Shown in pieces: positions 8,509 to 17,698 of a stretch of 64,000 nt of DNA (its first letter is position 1; each line of letters starts with the position of its first letter). Source of the stretch: JAIOSF01 sp047159865 (GTDB lineage: Bacteria > Campylobacterota > Campylobacteria > Campylobacterales > Arcobacteraceae); the NCBI RefSeq assembly GCF_047159865.1, contig NZ_AP038804.1:992001-1056000 (forward strand), in the 5' to 3' direction. A model generated the notes under the pieces. That model was given only the letters and a program-made list of their open reading frames with translations. It did no database searches and was not told where the DNA came from. The position numbers and the translations under genes were made by a program.

Positions 8509-9285
8509 TTATACAACAAATACAAGTCCATTGGTGACTTGTATTTTTCCACTTAGTTCATACTCAAAAATTTTTTCTGGAAACTTCTGCATAACATCAT
8601 CATAAGTTGGTGTTGTTTTACAATACTCTAAAAAATCATCACTATGTTTTATTTCATTTTTAAACCCAACAAAATCTTCTATAAATTTATCAATATCATA
8701 AATAGCAGTTGCTAAATTTTGTTCTAAAAGTTTATTTGTACCAACACTTTCACCAATACGATGTGCCAATACAAAAATAGGCTTATTCATTTTCAAGGCA
8801 AACTCAACACTTCTCATAGTACCACTATTTTCATCTGCTTGAGCAACAATCAAACATTCACCTAAAGAAACAACTAGTTCATTTCTAATAGGAAAATTAT
8901 ATCTTTGAGAAGGTGTTTTAATAGGAAATTGACTTAACATAAGTCCATTATTTTCAATATCCTCTATCAATTTTTTATTAACTGCAGGATATCTTATATC
9001 TAAACCTGTTCCTGCTACAGCAATAGTATTTTGAGGTGTCGCTGCATTATGTGCAATAGCGTCAACTCCCATAGCCGCCCCACTAACCACACAAATATTA
9101 TGTTTAGTTAATGCTTTTGCTAGTTCATGAGTATATTGCTTCGTATAATTATTTGGCTTTCTCGTTCCAACAATAGAGATTGTTCGTTTATTTAGTAAAT
9201 CAAGATTACCGATATAATGTATACTTTTAGGATACTTTTTCATTGTATCAAGTTTATCAATATGAAAATTTACCTCTTTTATCAT
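8509..9285 (-). CDS. dprA: DNA-processing protein DprA
   Basis: A 258-residue DprA/Smf-family protein. The Rossmann-like core shows SIVGTRKPNNYTKQ (about 34-47), VSGAAMGVDAIAH (about 62-74), AVAGTGLDIRYP (about 84-95) and the NEL/SGTM region; these bind single-stranded DNA and recruit RecA during natural transformation. It is shorter than the usual 280-380 residues because the N-terminal SAM-like domain is missing and only a remnant of the C-terminal winged helix remains. Its start codon overlaps the stop of the deacetylase-like gene upstream (ATGA), so the two are translationally coupled. Confidence 0.88.
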   Translation of the reverse strand: MIKEVNFHIDKLDTMKKYPKSIHYIGNLDLLNKRTISIVGTRKPNNYTKQYTHELAKALTKHNICVVSGAAMGVDAIAHNAATPQNTIAVAGTGLDIRYPAVNKKLIEDIENNGLMLSQFPIKTPSQRYNFPIRNELVVSLGECLIVAQADENSGTMRSVEFALKMNKPIFVLAHRIGESVGTNKLLEQNLATAIYDIDKFIEDFVGFKNEIKHSDDFLEYCKTTPTYDDVMQKFPEKIFEYELSGKIQVTNGLVFVV

Positions 9286-10406
9286 AATTCGTCAATATAC
9301 ACTAGGTCTAAATCTTTTAAAAGATGCTTTGACTCTCGTAAGGTTTTGAAAGTGATACTATAGGGATGACCTATAGCAATTGCCATACCATTTCGCTTAG
9401 CACTTTTGATAGCTTTTTTAAGTTGATTTTGAATATATTTCTTATCTTTTTTATTGTCTAAAAAAATATTTCGCGTAAACATTTTCACACCATATTTTTT
9501 TGCAGATTTTGCAGCTACTGATTTTGCAGTTGTTCTACTATCTAAAAAAGTATAATCATATTTTTTTAATACTTGAAATAGTTTATCCATTGCTTGCTGA
9601 TTTGATGTAAATTTACTTCCTGTATGATTATTTAAATATTTTGTATTTGGATATATTTTTTTTAAGTATTTTATTCTGTTTTCTATTGTTTCTAAATTAT
9701 CATCTATATGGAGAGTATTTTCCTCTTCATATCGAAAACTACTTGCTTGTAAAGGTAGATGTATTAAATATATATTTTTTAATGATTGTGTTATTTTTGC
9801 GGAGTTTTTATGTCCTGTAGTAGGAGGGAGAAAAGCCATATTCACAGTATAACCTAAATTTAAAATATGGTTTATTTGTTTTTGAGTTGTCATATCATCT
9901 ATAATGATTGCTAGTTTTGGTCTATTGCTTTTAGGTTTTTTCGTTTTTTCTACAATTGGTTCTTTTTTTGTTATTAGTTTTTTTTGTTCTTTATTAGTTT
10001 GAGGTGAAAATATACTTGATTCTTCAGTATGCACTTCGATTTTTTTATCAATCTCTTCTAGATTCGGTTCTTCAAAATGAAAAACAGGTTCAGGTTCTTT
10101 TATTTTTTTTGCTTTTTCTATATATATATTGTTATCAATGTGATTAGTATAGGCAATCTCTAAAGCCTTAGTTTTCTCTTCATAAGTGATTTTATGTTCT
10201 TCTTTTTTTTCTACATCTACTGTTGCAATCTCTTTTATTTCATGTGCAACATTATCAATCTCTGTTCCATAATAGCTGCCTACTAGTAATCCAAATAAAA
10301 TACTTAAAGTAATAATAATGATAGTTGTAAATAGTTTGTTGTATGATTTTTTTGGTAAAGAATTTTTTAATTTTTTGGGAGTTCTTTTTTTAATATGTTT
10401 TTTCAT
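9282..10406 (-). CDS. Divergent polysaccharide deacetylase family membrane protein
   Basis: A 374-residue protein with a very basic N-terminus, one transmembrane helix (about residues 27-46), an acidic/lysine-rich periplasmic linker (50-160) and a C-terminal NodB-like barrel. The domain starts with LAIIIDDM (about 167), and has HLPLQA, NNHTGSKFT, FLDSRTT and AIAIGHPY, the signatures of the divergent polysaccharide deacetylase (DUF610) family, which is often encoded near envelope or division genes. True metal-dependent deacetylase activity is not certain in this branch. It is a three-base neighbour overlap with dprA. Confidence 0.82.
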   Translation of the reverse strand: MKKHIKKRTPKKLKNSLPKKSYNKLFTTIIIITLSILFGLLVGSYYGTEIDNVAHEIKEIATVDVEKKEEHKITYEEKTKALEIAYTNHIDNNIYIEKAKKIKEPEPVFHFEEPNLEEIDKKIEVHTEESSIFSPQTNKEQKKLITKKEPIVEKTKKPKSNRPKLAIIIDDMTTQKQINHILNLGYTVNMAFLPPTTGHKNSAKITQSLKNIYLIHLPLQASSFRYEEENTLHIDDNLETIENRIKYLKKIYPNTKYLNNHTGSKFTSNQQAMDKLFQVLKKYDYTFLDSRTTAKSVAAKSAKKYGVKMFTRNIFLDNKKDKKYIQNQLKKAIKSAKRNGMAIAIGHPYSITFKTLRESKHLLKDLDLVYIDEL

Positions 10407-10423
10407 AAATTATAAATTTATTT

Positions 10424-10462
10424 CAAAAAATATACTTCCTGAATCTTTCAGGAAGTATATTA
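10424..10462 (-). terminator. Rho-independent terminator of ilvC
   Basis: On the minus strand the stem TATACTTCCTGA / TCAGGAAGTATA (five-base loop) is followed by a run of six T, 10-40 bases after the ilvC stop. Confidence 0.85.
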
Positions 10463-10469
10463 AGTAAAA

Positions 10470-11492
10470 TTAGTTTGTTTCTTGATCTACAATTTTATTT
10501 GCAGCAATCCAAGGCATCATATTTCTAAGTTCAACACCAGTTTTTTCAATCAGTGTTTCTCTTTGGTTATTTCTCTCAGCATTCATTCGAGGGTAACCAG
10601 CTTGACCTTCAAGGATAAAGTCTTTTGCAAATCTACCATCTTGAATCTCTTTTAAAAGTTCTCTCATAGCTTGTTTAGACTCATCATTGATGATTCTTTT
10701 ACCTGCAATATAGTCACCATATTCAGCTGTATTTGAAATAGAATATCTCATATCTGCAATACCACCTTCGAACATTAAGTCAACAATTAATTTTAACTCA
10801 TGTAAACACTCGAAATATGCCATTTGTGGATCATATCCAGCTTCTGTTAATGTTTCAAAACCAGCTTGAACTAGTGCTGTTGCACCACCACATAATACAG
10901 CTTGCTCTCCGAATAAATCTGTTTCAGTTTCATCTTTGAAAGTTGTTTGAATAATTGCAGTTCTTCCACCACCAATAGCTGATGCATAAGAAAGTGCTAA
11001 TTCTTTTGTAGTACCGCTTGGATTTTGACCAACAGCGATTAAATCAGGAATACCACCACCTCTTACAAACTCTGATCTTACTGTATGACCTGGAGCTTTT
11101 GGAGCAATCATAGTTACATTGATATCAGCTCTTGGAGCAATTCTTCCATAGTGAATGTTAAAACCATGACCAAATGCAATTGTAGCACCTTGCTTTAAGT
11201 TAGGCTCAATTTCATTTGCATAGATATCTGCTTGATTTTCATCTGGTAATAAAATCATAACAACATCTGCAGCAGCTGATGCATCTACAACTGTTAATGT
11301 TTCGAAACCTTTAGCTTCAGCTTTTGCCCAAGAAGAACCATTTTTTCTTAAACCAACACATACTTCAACTCCAGAATCTCTTAAGTTTTCTGCGTGAGCG
11401 TGACCTTGTGAACCAAAACCGATAATTGCTACTTTTTTTGACTTAATTAAGTCAATATTACAATCTTTGTCATAATATACATCTAATGCCAT
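10470..11492 (-). CDS. ilvC: Ketol-acid reductoisomerase (NADP+)
   Basis: A 340-residue class I enzyme of branched-chain amino acid synthesis; it converts 2-acetolactate or 2-aceto-2-hydroxybutyrate to the dihydroxy acids. The Rossmann motif GFGSQGHAHAENLRDSG is at about 25-41, MIAPKAPGHTVRSEF at about 128-142, and the Mg-binding residues occur in DLFGEQAVLCGG (about 190-201) and ECLHELKLIVD (about 228-238). Length and order are normal. It is a single-gene unit with its own promoter (TATAAT 11529-11534) and terminator. Confidence 0.97.
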   Translation of the reverse strand: MALDVYYDKDCNIDLIKSKKVAIIGFGSQGHAHAENLRDSGVEVCVGLRKNGSSWAKAEAKGFETLTVVDASAAADVVMILLPDENQADIYANEIEPNLKQGATIAFGHGFNIHYGRIAPRADINVTMIAPKAPGHTVRSEFVRGGGIPDLIAVGQNPSGTTKELALSYASAIGGGRTAIIQTTFKDETETDLFGEQAVLCGGATALVQAGFETLTEAGYDPQMAYFECLHELKLIVDLMFEGGIADMRYSISNTAEYGDYIAGKRIINDESKQAMRELLKEIQDGRFAKDFILEGQAGYPRMNAERNNQRETLIEKTGVELRNMMPWIAANKIVDQETN

Positions 11493-11528
11493 TGTATTTC
11501 CTTTGTTAAATTAATATAATTTTGTGCG

Positions 11529-11534
11529 ATTATA
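11529..11534 (-). promoter_or_regulatory. -10 box of the ilvC promoter
   Basis: On the minus strand TGATATAATCGC lies 37 bases before the ilvC ATG. The same TGATATAATCGC context occurs upstream of typA. Confidence 0.65.
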
Positions 11535-11586
11535 TCAAAAATATATTTTTATTCACTTAATATATCTAACTATATATGAAATTTTT

Positions 11587-11592
11587 TATAAT
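11587..11592 (+). promoter_or_regulatory. Possible -10 box of the rnr promoter
   Basis: TATAAT 51 bases upstream of the rnr TTG start, in an AT-rich spacer shared with the divergent ilvC promoter. Confidence 0.4.
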
Positions 11593-11642
11593 AATCTGCT
11601 ATTATTAGAATAAAAGTTATTGACAATAAAACTAGGAAAATT

Positions 11643-13412
11643 TTGAAAAACGAAACTTTAAAAAAAATTTATGATGAACAATCTACTCAAATTGTAAAAT
11701 TTGAAAATAATGTCTATTCACTAAATAGCAAATATAAAATTGGAACAGTAAGTATCTCTGAAAAGATAGCAACACTACATCTTTCAACAAATTCAAGTCA
11801 AAAAATATATTTAGATTTTGATAAACTTAATGGTGCCTATAGAGATGATATAGTATTGGTACAAATATTATTTAATCCAAAAGGTCGTACAAAAGCTAAG
11901 GTTATCCAAATACTCAATAGAACTGAAAATGATATATTGTGTTATGTAAAAAACAAAAATCTTTATACTATTAAAGAAAATATTTTAATTGATTGTGAAA
12001 TCGTCAATAACAAAGATGGTGATGTAGTTGTATTTTCACAAGGAAAAATAACTTCAAAATTTGGACATATTGAAGATGCAAAAGTAGATGAAAAAATATC
12101 ATTATTTTTATATCATGAACTCTATAGACTAGATGAAACTCCCTTATCAAACTATTCTATTCTTAAAAAAGACACTAGAACAGATTTGACAGATTTAGAG
12201 TTTTCAACTATTGATCCAGCAAGTGCAAAAGATCATGATGATGCAATCTACTTCGATGAACAATCAAATGAAATTTATGTTGCAATTGCAGATGTAAGTG
12301 CTTATGTAGAAGAGGATTCTTCTCTTGATAAAGCTGCTTTTCAAAGGTCATTTTCCCTTTATTTTCCGCATAAAGTTTTACCTATGTTACCTTTTGAATT
12401 AAGTACAGACTTATGTTCGCTTGTACCAAATAAACCAAGACCTGCTTATGTATTTAAAATGAAACTCAATAAGAATCATACAAAAGTAATTTCAAGTGAA
12501 CTTTTAGAAGCTATGATTGAATCTAAACATAAACATAGCTATGAATATATAGATGAAGTATTAGAGAGAAATGATGACAATAATATTCATACAAAACTGT
12601 TTAAAATCACACAAAAACTCAAAAAAAACAGGCTTAAAAATGGTTTTGATTTTAGAAATGATGAGATTCGCCTTATTTTAGATCAAGAGGAAAATCTAAT
12701 TGATTTTAAATTAGAATCATCATCTCCTTCACATAGTTTAGTTGAAGAGTGTATGCTTTTAGCAAATCAAGAAGCTGCAAAAAAACTTAAAAGTATAGGT
12801 ATTTTTAGAGTGCATGATGAACCAAGTGATTCTAAAATCAAAAAACTCATAGATGAAGTAAACTTTTTAGGTATAGAAGCCAAACTGAAAGAAGATGTTC
12901 ATTCAACTATTATTTCTATTCAAAAACTGGCACGAAAGGCTAACTTAGAACAAGAAGTAGATGAACTCATAATTCAATCACAACAACAAGCATCCTACTC
13001 AAGTATTAAGAAACCACATTTTGGTCTTGGATTTACTGATTATTCACACTTTACTTCACCTATACGAAGATATTCTGATTTGGTATTACATCGTATTTTA
13101 AAAACAGGTAAAATTCCAGAAAATATAGAAACTATTTGTGAAGATATAAGTATAAAAGAAAGAGAGATTGCAAGACTTGTTTGGGACTACGAAGATAGAA
13201 AATATGCTAGATATTTAAGTAAAAATATTGGAAAAATATATCTTGCAACTATTGTTGATACAGATACAATATTGGTTAAACTCATTGAAGGTGTAAAAGG
13301 TGCCAGAGTACATATAGAAAACTATGGTGGTGAAAAACTCTTTTCTCAAGTGAAAGTGAAAATAGCAAGTAGTGATATAATTTCTAAAAAAATTACTGGA
13401 AATATAGTTTAA
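11643..13412 (+). CDS. rnr: Ribonuclease R / RNase II-family 3'-5' exoribonuclease
   Basis: A 589-residue RNB-domain enzyme that degrades structured RNA processively. An N-terminal OB-like region (1-170) is followed by the catalytic block FSTIDPASAKDHDDAIYFD (about 187-205), whose aspartates bind Mg, then HKVLPMLP, DFRNDEIRLI, MLLANQEAAKKL and HFTSPIRRYSDLVLHR (about 465-480). It is shorter than E. coli RNase R (813), lacking the N-terminal helix-turn-helix and a long C-terminal basic tail, as is usual in Campylobacterota. It starts with TTG preceded by AGGAAAA. The stop is one base from the holA ATG. Confidence 0.9.
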   Translation: MKNETLKKIYDEQSTQIVKFENNVYSLNSKYKIGTVSISEKIATLHLSTNSSQKIYLDFDKLNGAYRDDIVLVQILFNPKGRTKAKVIQILNRTENDILCYVKNKNLYTIKENILIDCEIVNNKDGDVVVFSQGKITSKFGHIEDAKVDEKISLFLYHELYRLDETPLSNYSILKKDTRTDLTDLEFSTIDPASAKDHDDAIYFDEQSNEIYVAIADVSAYVEEDSSLDKAAFQRSFSLYFPHKVLPMLPFELSTDLCSLVPNKPRPAYVFKMKLNKNHTKVISSELLEAMIESKHKHSYEYIDEVLERNDDNNIHTKLFKITQKLKKNRLKNGFDFRNDEIRLILDQEENLIDFKLESSSPSHSLVEECMLLANQEAAKKLKSIGIFRVHDEPSDSKIKKLIDEVNFLGIEAKLKEDVHSTIISIQKLARKANLEQEVDELIIQSQQQASYSSIKKPHFGLGFTDYSHFTSPIRRYSDLVLHRILKTGKIPENIETICEDISIKEREIARLVWDYEDRKYARYLSKNIGKIYLATIVDTDTILVKLIEGVKGARVHIENYGGEKLFSQVKVKIASSDIISKKITGNIV

Positions 13413-13413
13413 A

Positions 13414-14394
13414 ATGTACAAAAAACAATTTGACAATGAATTTACTTCCAATATTCAATATAATGCCTATATGTTTTATGGTCAATGTGATTATTTAGTT
13501 GATACTTATTCAAATAAAGTAGCATCAAAATTAGCAAATGATGATGAGATCAGAAAGATATACTTTGATGAATATAACTTTAAAGATTGCGAAAATTATC
13601 TATCACAATCTTCACTTTTTGCATCTTCAAATATACTTTTAATAAAAACTCAAAAAAAGATTCCAAAAAAAGAACTTGATGAGCTTATAAAATTTTGTAA
13701 TACTAATCCTGAAAGTTATCTTATAGTCTCTTGCGTAGGAGATACTGATTTTAAAACGATGGCAAAAAGTTTTACTAAAAAAACCAATTCTTGTGAAGTA
13801 CGGTTTTTTGCTCCAACTGACCAGGAGGCTGTTCATATTTTAAATGAAGTTGCCATTTCAAAAAATATTCAATGTGGATTCGGAGAATTACAATACCTTT
13901 ATAATATGCATCAAAAAAATTTAAGTCTTGCTGTGAATGATTTAAATAAATTATCGATACTTCAAACACCCATTACAGCAAATATAATAAATGCACAATG
14001 TTTTGGTATGGGTGCTGTTTCATTAGATGATTTTTTTAATAAACTCTTTACAGCTCAAGCTATCAATAAAGATTTATACATGCTTTTAGAAGAGGGGATG
14101 AATGAGATAAATCTTATCAATCAAACAACATCTTTCATACAACAACTTTTTAGTATCAATAGCTACTTAAAACTCAATGGTCAACTCAATATTTTAGAGA
14201 TTTGGGGATATAAACTTCCAACTAATATAGCAAATGCAAGAGCAAGTATTGCTATGAAGTTTAACAATGACGAATTTACAGAGATGTTAAATTTCTTTTT
14301 AAATTTAGAATTAGAACTAAAAACAAAAAAGGGTTTGGAGATAAATAGTTATACCCAAGCTTGTTTTAGGAAATTCTCAGCTAGTTTAAGATAA
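13414..14394 (+). CDS. holA: DNA polymerase III delta subunit (HolA)
   Basis: A 326-residue protein of the clamp-loader delta family. The N-terminus (YMFYGQCDYLVDTYSNKV) is the degenerate nucleotide-site region, followed by the YFDEYNF segment and the strand-rich core; the C-terminal helices (about 210-325) match the clamp-loader collar. Delta opens the beta clamp encoded by dnaN (here at 54310). Similarity is diffuse, as is normal for this family in Campylobacterota, but the place between rnr and rpsF fits. The stop codon overlaps the probable -10 box of the rpsF promoter. Confidence 0.75.
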   Translation: MYKKQFDNEFTSNIQYNAYMFYGQCDYLVDTYSNKVASKLANDDEIRKIYFDEYNFKDCENYLSQSSLFASSNILLIKTQKKIPKKELDELIKFCNTNPESYLIVSCVGDTDFKTMAKSFTKKTNSCEVRFFAPTDQEAVHILNEVAISKNIQCGFGELQYLYNMHQKNLSLAVNDLNKLSILQTPITANIINAQCFGMGAVSLDDFFNKLFTAQAINKDLYMLLEEGMNEINLINQTTSFIQQLFSINSYLKLNGQLNILEIWGYKLPTNIANARASIAMKFNNDEFTEMLNFFLNLELELKTKKGLEINSYTQACFRKFSASLR

Positions 14395-14397
14395 AAT
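14392..14397 (+). promoter_or_regulatory. -10 box of the rpsF operon promoter
   Basis: TAAAAT in the context AGATAAAATCGCC, resembling the TGATATAATCGC of ilvC and typA. It overlaps the holA stop codon and would give a leader of about 95 bases. Confidence 0.5.
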
Positions 14398-14404
14398 CGC
14401 CATT

Positions 14405-14490
14405 CAAAGTGGAAATAATTTAAGTTTTATTTAAATTATCACCCCTTACCTTGCTGATAAATTCCTGTTTACCGGCTTAAAACCAAAAGG
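14405..14490 (+). promoter_or_regulatory. Structured rpsF leader, possible S6:S18 autoregulatory site
   Basis: The leader has a long hairpin (GTGG...ATAATTTAA pairing with TTAAATTAT...CACC, 14409-14444), then a CCTTACC...TTTACCGGCTTAA segment before the ribosome site. Many bacteria carry an S6:S18 binding leader with a CCG bulge at this position; the CCGG here is compatible. A covariance-model search (Rfam S6:S18 leader) would decide. Confidence 0.35.
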
Positions 14491-14497
14491 AGAAAGA

Positions 14498-14866
14498 ATG
14501 GCTAGAATTAGACATTATGAGACTATGTTTATAGTTAAAGCGACACTTACAGATGAGGAAACTCAAGCAGAAATTGCAACTGTAAAAGCAAATATTGAAA
14601 AAAATGGTGGAACAATCGTTTCTGTTGATGATATGGGTTCAAGAAACCTTGCTTATGAAATCGAAAAGCAAAAAAGAGGTTACTACTATGTAATCTACTT
14701 TACTGCACCTTCTGAATCAATTACTGAATTAGAAAGAAATTACAGAGTAAATGAAAATATCATTAGATTTATTTTCATTAAGTCTGAAAGTAAAACAGAG
14801 ATCAAGCACTGGACAGCAATGTCTGAAGAAGCTGCTAAGCGTTCAGAAAAAGCAACTGCAAAATAA
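14498..14866 (+). CDS. rpsF: 30S ribosomal protein S6
   Basis: A 122-residue S6. It begins MARIRHYETMFIVKATLTD and contains DDMGSRNLAYEIEKQKRGYY (about 47-66) and NYRVNENIIRFIFIK (about 86-100), the conserved strands and S18-contacting face. S6 binds S18 in the platform of the small subunit. It is the first gene of rpsF-ssb-rpsR, with AAAGGAGAAAG just before the ATG, as expected for a highly expressed gene. Confidence 0.97.
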   Translation: MARIRHYETMFIVKATLTDEETQAEIATVKANIEKNGGTIVSVDDMGSRNLAYEIEKQKRGYYYVIYFTAPSESITELERNYRVNENIIRFIFIKSESKTEIKHWTAMSEEAAKRSEKATAK

Positions 14867-14894
14867 TTTTAGTGCTAATTAAAAGGAATTTTTT

Positions 14895-15443
14895 ATGTAC
14901 AATAAAGTGATAACAATAGGAAACCTAACAAGAGATATTGAGTTAAAATATCTTCCAAGTGGAAGTGCTATAGCAAATGGTGCTATAGCAACTAGCCACA
15001 AATATAAAAAACAAAATGGAGAACAAGTTGATGAAGTTTGTTTTTTAGATTTTTCTATATTTGGTAAAGGTGGTGAGATTTTCAATCAATATGTACGAAA
15101 AGGTTCTAAGGTTATGCTTGAGGGAAGATTGGTTTTCCAACAATGGAAAGCACAAGATGGAACAAATAGAAGTAGACATGCATTGAGTGTAACAGAATTT
15201 AAGTTTTTAGACGGTAAATCTGATTCACAAGATATGGGTGGAAACAACTATAATGCACCACAGCAAATGAATCAACCACAACAGCAAAACTATAATGCTC
15301 AAGCTCAGCAATATAGTCAACCAGCACAACAAAATTATAATGCGCCACAGCAACAACAAAGTGGTGGTATGCACTCAGGGCAGAATGCTTATGAACAAAA
15401 CATACCTACAATTGATATAGACAACGACGAAATACCGTTTTAG
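14895..15443 (+). CDS. ssb: Single-stranded DNA-binding protein
   Basis: A 182-residue SSB. The OB fold covers residues 1-107 (MYNKVITIGNLTRDIELKYL, FLDFSIFGKGGE, GSKVMLEGRLVFQQW). A Gln/Asn/Tyr-rich flexible linker with repeated NYNAPQQ/NYNAQ units runs from about 120 to 165. The acidic tip DIDNDEIPF is the docking site for replication and repair partners. It sits between rpsF and rpsR as in most bacteria. Confidence 0.96.
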   Translation: MYNKVITIGNLTRDIELKYLPSGSAIANGAIATSHKYKKQNGEQVDEVCFLDFSIFGKGGEIFNQYVRKGSKVMLEGRLVFQQWKAQDGTNRSRHALSVTEFKFLDGKSDSQDMGGNNYNAPQQMNQPQQQNYNAQAQQYSQPAQQNYNAPQQQQSGGMHSGQNAYEQNIPTIDIDNDEIPF

Positions 15444-15471
15444 TCTTTAGAAGAATATAAAAGGAACAGTT

Positions 15472-15732
15472 ATGGCTGAAAGAAGAAAATTCGCAAAAAA
15501 ATATTGTAAATACTCTGCAATGAAATTAGATTACATCGATTACAAAAATGGAGAATTATTAAAAATCTCTATGTCTGAAAGAGGTAAAATTATGCCTAGA
15601 AGACTTACTGGAACATCTAAAAGATTTCAAGAGCAAGTTGAAAATGCAATTAAAAGAGCAAGACACATGGCTCTTGTACCTTACATTGTAAACACAAGTG
15701 ATTTAGCAGACGCAGCATACGCTAGAAGATAA
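15472..15732 (+). CDS. rpsR: 30S ribosomal protein S18
   Basis: An 86-residue S18 with YIDYKNGELLKISMSERGKIMPRRLTGTSKRFQ and IKRARHMALVPY, the residues that contact 16S rRNA and S6. Unlike many homologues the N-terminal segment keeps only a single cysteine (KKYCKYS), so no zinc-binding form is indicated. Last gene of its operon, followed by a strong terminator. Confidence 0.97.
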   Translation: MAERRKFAKKYCKYSAMKLDYIDYKNGELLKISMSERGKIMPRRLTGTSKRFQEQVENAIKRARHMALVPYIVNTSDLADAAYARR

Positions 15733-15750
15733 TAAACTATCTTAAAAATA

Positions 15751-15786
15751 AAAAAGGGAACTTCAAATTGAAGTTCCCTTTTTTTA
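15751..15786 (+). terminator. Rho-independent terminator of rpsF-ssb-rpsR
   Basis: A 16-bp stem AAAAAGGGAACTTCAA / TTGAAGTTCCCTTTTT with a short loop and T-tail, 19 bases after the rpsR stop. Confidence 0.92.
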
Positions 15787-15829
15787 TGTAAAATCAATAC
15801 ACTTAATAACTATTAAATTAAAATTTTGA

Positions 15830-15835
15830 TATAAT
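15830..15835 (+). promoter_or_regulatory. -10 box of the typA promoter
   Basis: TATAAT in TGATATAATCGCG, 40 bases before the typA ATG; the ribosome site is CTAGGAG. Confidence 0.7.
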
Positions 15836-15874
15836 CGCGAAAATTAATAGAAGGTTTAAAGCCTAGGAGAATAT

Positions 15875-17692
15875 ATGAGAGATATTAGAAATATTGCCGT
15901 TATCGCGCACGTTGACCACGGTAAAACAACACTTGTAGATGAACTACTAAAACAATCTGGTACATTCGATGACAGAGCAGAAACTGAAGACAGAATGATG
16001 GATAGTAATGATATCGAAAAAGAAAGAGGGATTACTATTCTTGCTAAGAATACTGCTATTGACTACAAAGATGTAAGAATTAACATCATTGACACTCCGG
16101 GCCATGCCGATTTTGGTGGAGAAGTTGAGCGAGTTCTTAAAATGGTTGATTCTGTTTTATTACTTGTAGATGCACAAGAAGGTGTTATGCCACAAACTAA
16201 ATTTGTTGTTAAAAAAGCACTTGAAATTGGTCATAGACCAATCGTTGTAGTAAATAAAATTGATAAAGATGCTGCTGAGCCAGATAGAGTTGTTGATGAA
16301 GTATTTGACCTATTTGACCAAATGGGTGCAACTGAAGAGCAACTTGAATTTCCTGTTGTATATGCAGCAGCTAAAAATGGTATCTCTAGATTAACATTAG
16401 ATAGTGATAATGAAAATATGATTCCATTATTAGATATGATTTTAGAAGAGGTTCCTGAACCAACTGGTTCTGATGACAATGGTCTTCAACTACAAGTATT
16501 TACACTTGGATATGATAACTTTATTGGTAAAATTGGTATTGCTAGAATTTTTAATGGAACAGTTTCTATGGGTGAAAATGTTACTTTAGTGAAAGCTGAC
16601 GGAGAAAAAGTAAACGGAAGAATCTCTAAACTTATTGGATTTAAAGGTCTTGAAAAAATGGATATCGATAAAGCTGGACATGGTGATATTGTTGCTATTG
16701 CTGGTTTTGAAACTGTTGATGTTGGTGATTCTTTATGTGATCCTAAAAACCCAATGCCTCTTGATCCATTACATATTGAAGAGCCTACTTTATCTGTAAC
16801 ATTTGCAGTAAATAACTCTCCATTAGCTGGTACAGAAGGTAAATTTGTTACTTCTAATAAAATTCAAGAAAGACTTGATGCAGAGATGAACACAAACATT
16901 GCTATGCAATATGAAGCTAAAGGTGAAGCTGCATTTGAAGTAAGAGGTAGAGGTGAACTACAAATCACTATTCTTGCTGAAAATATGAGAAGAGAAGGTT
17001 TTGAATTTTCAATCTCTAGACCAGAAGTTATTGTTAAAGAGATCGATGGTGTTAAGTGTGAGCCTTTTGAACATTTAGTTTGTGATGTTCCAGATGAATT
17101 TTCTGGTGCTGTTATTGAAACTCTAGGGAAAAGAAAAGCTGTAATGTCAAACATGGTACCAATGGGTGATGGACAAACTAGAGTTGAATTCGAAATTCCT
17201 GCAAGAGGATTAATCGGATACAGAGGTCAATTCCTTACTGATACAAAAGGTGAAGGTGTAATGAACCACTCATTCTTAGAGTTTAGACCACACTCTGGTG
17301 CAGTTACATCAAGAATGAATGGAGCACTTACATCAACTGAACAAGGTGAAGCTGTTGCATTCTCAATCTTTAACTTACAAGATAGAGGAATTATGTTTAT
17401 CTCTCCTCAAACTAAAGTTTATGCTGGTATGGTTATTGGTGAGCATTCAAGAGCAAATGATCTTGATGTTAATCCTGTAAAAGCTAAGCAACAATCAAAT
17501 GTAAGATCATCTGGTGCAGATGAAGCTATTAAAATTATCCCTGCTAAAGATATGTCTTTAGAGCATGCTTTAGAGTGGATTGAAGATGATGAGCTTGTTG
17601 AAGTTACTCCTGAAAACATTAGATTAAGAAAAAGAGAACTTGATCCAACAAAAAGAAGAAGAGCTGAAAAAGCTAAAAAAGATTTAAAGTAG
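15875..17692 (+). CDS. typA: Ribosome-associated GTPase TypA/BipA
   Basis: A 605-residue translational GTPase. G1 is AHVDHGKTTL (about 11-20), the switch II motif is DTPGHADFGGEVERV (about 73-87), G4 is NKID (about 127-130). Domain II, the EF-G-like domains III/V (GRGELQITILAENMRREGFEF) and the BipA C-terminal domain follow in order. BipA helps large-subunit assembly and adaptation to cold and stress. It ends with TAG, and the same reading frame continues directly into the YchJ-like gene after six bases. Confidence 0.97.
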   Translation: MRDIRNIAVIAHVDHGKTTLVDELLKQSGTFDDRAETEDRMMDSNDIEKERGITILAKNTAIDYKDVRINIIDTPGHADFGGEVERVLKMVDSVLLLVDAQEGVMPQTKFVVKKALEIGHRPIVVVNKIDKDAAEPDRVVDEVFDLFDQMGATEEQLEFPVVYAAAKNGISRLTLDSDNENMIPLLDMILEEVPEPTGSDDNGLQLQVFTLGYDNFIGKIGIARIFNGTVSMGENVTLVKADGEKVNGRISKLIGFKGLEKMDIDKAGHGDIVAIAGFETVDVGDSLCDPKNPMPLDPLHIEEPTLSVTFAVNNSPLAGTEGKFVTSNKIQERLDAEMNTNIAMQYEAKGEAAFEVRGRGELQITILAENMRREGFEFSISRPEVIVKEIDGVKCEPFEHLVCDVPDEFSGAVIETLGKRKAVMSNMVPMGDGQTRVEFEIPARGLIGYRGQFLTDTKGEGVMNHSFLEFRPHSGAVTSRMNGALTSTEQGEAVAFSIFNLQDRGIMFISPQTKVYAGMVIGEHSRANDLDVNPVKAKQQSNVRSSGADEAIKIIPAKDMSLEHALEWIEDDELVEVTPENIRLRKRELDPTKRRRAEKAKKDLK

Positions 17693-17698
17693 AGATTT

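Noticed and set aside
10470..11492. Class II (long) ketol-acid reductoisomerase
   Set aside because: Length of 340 residues and motif spacing match class I.
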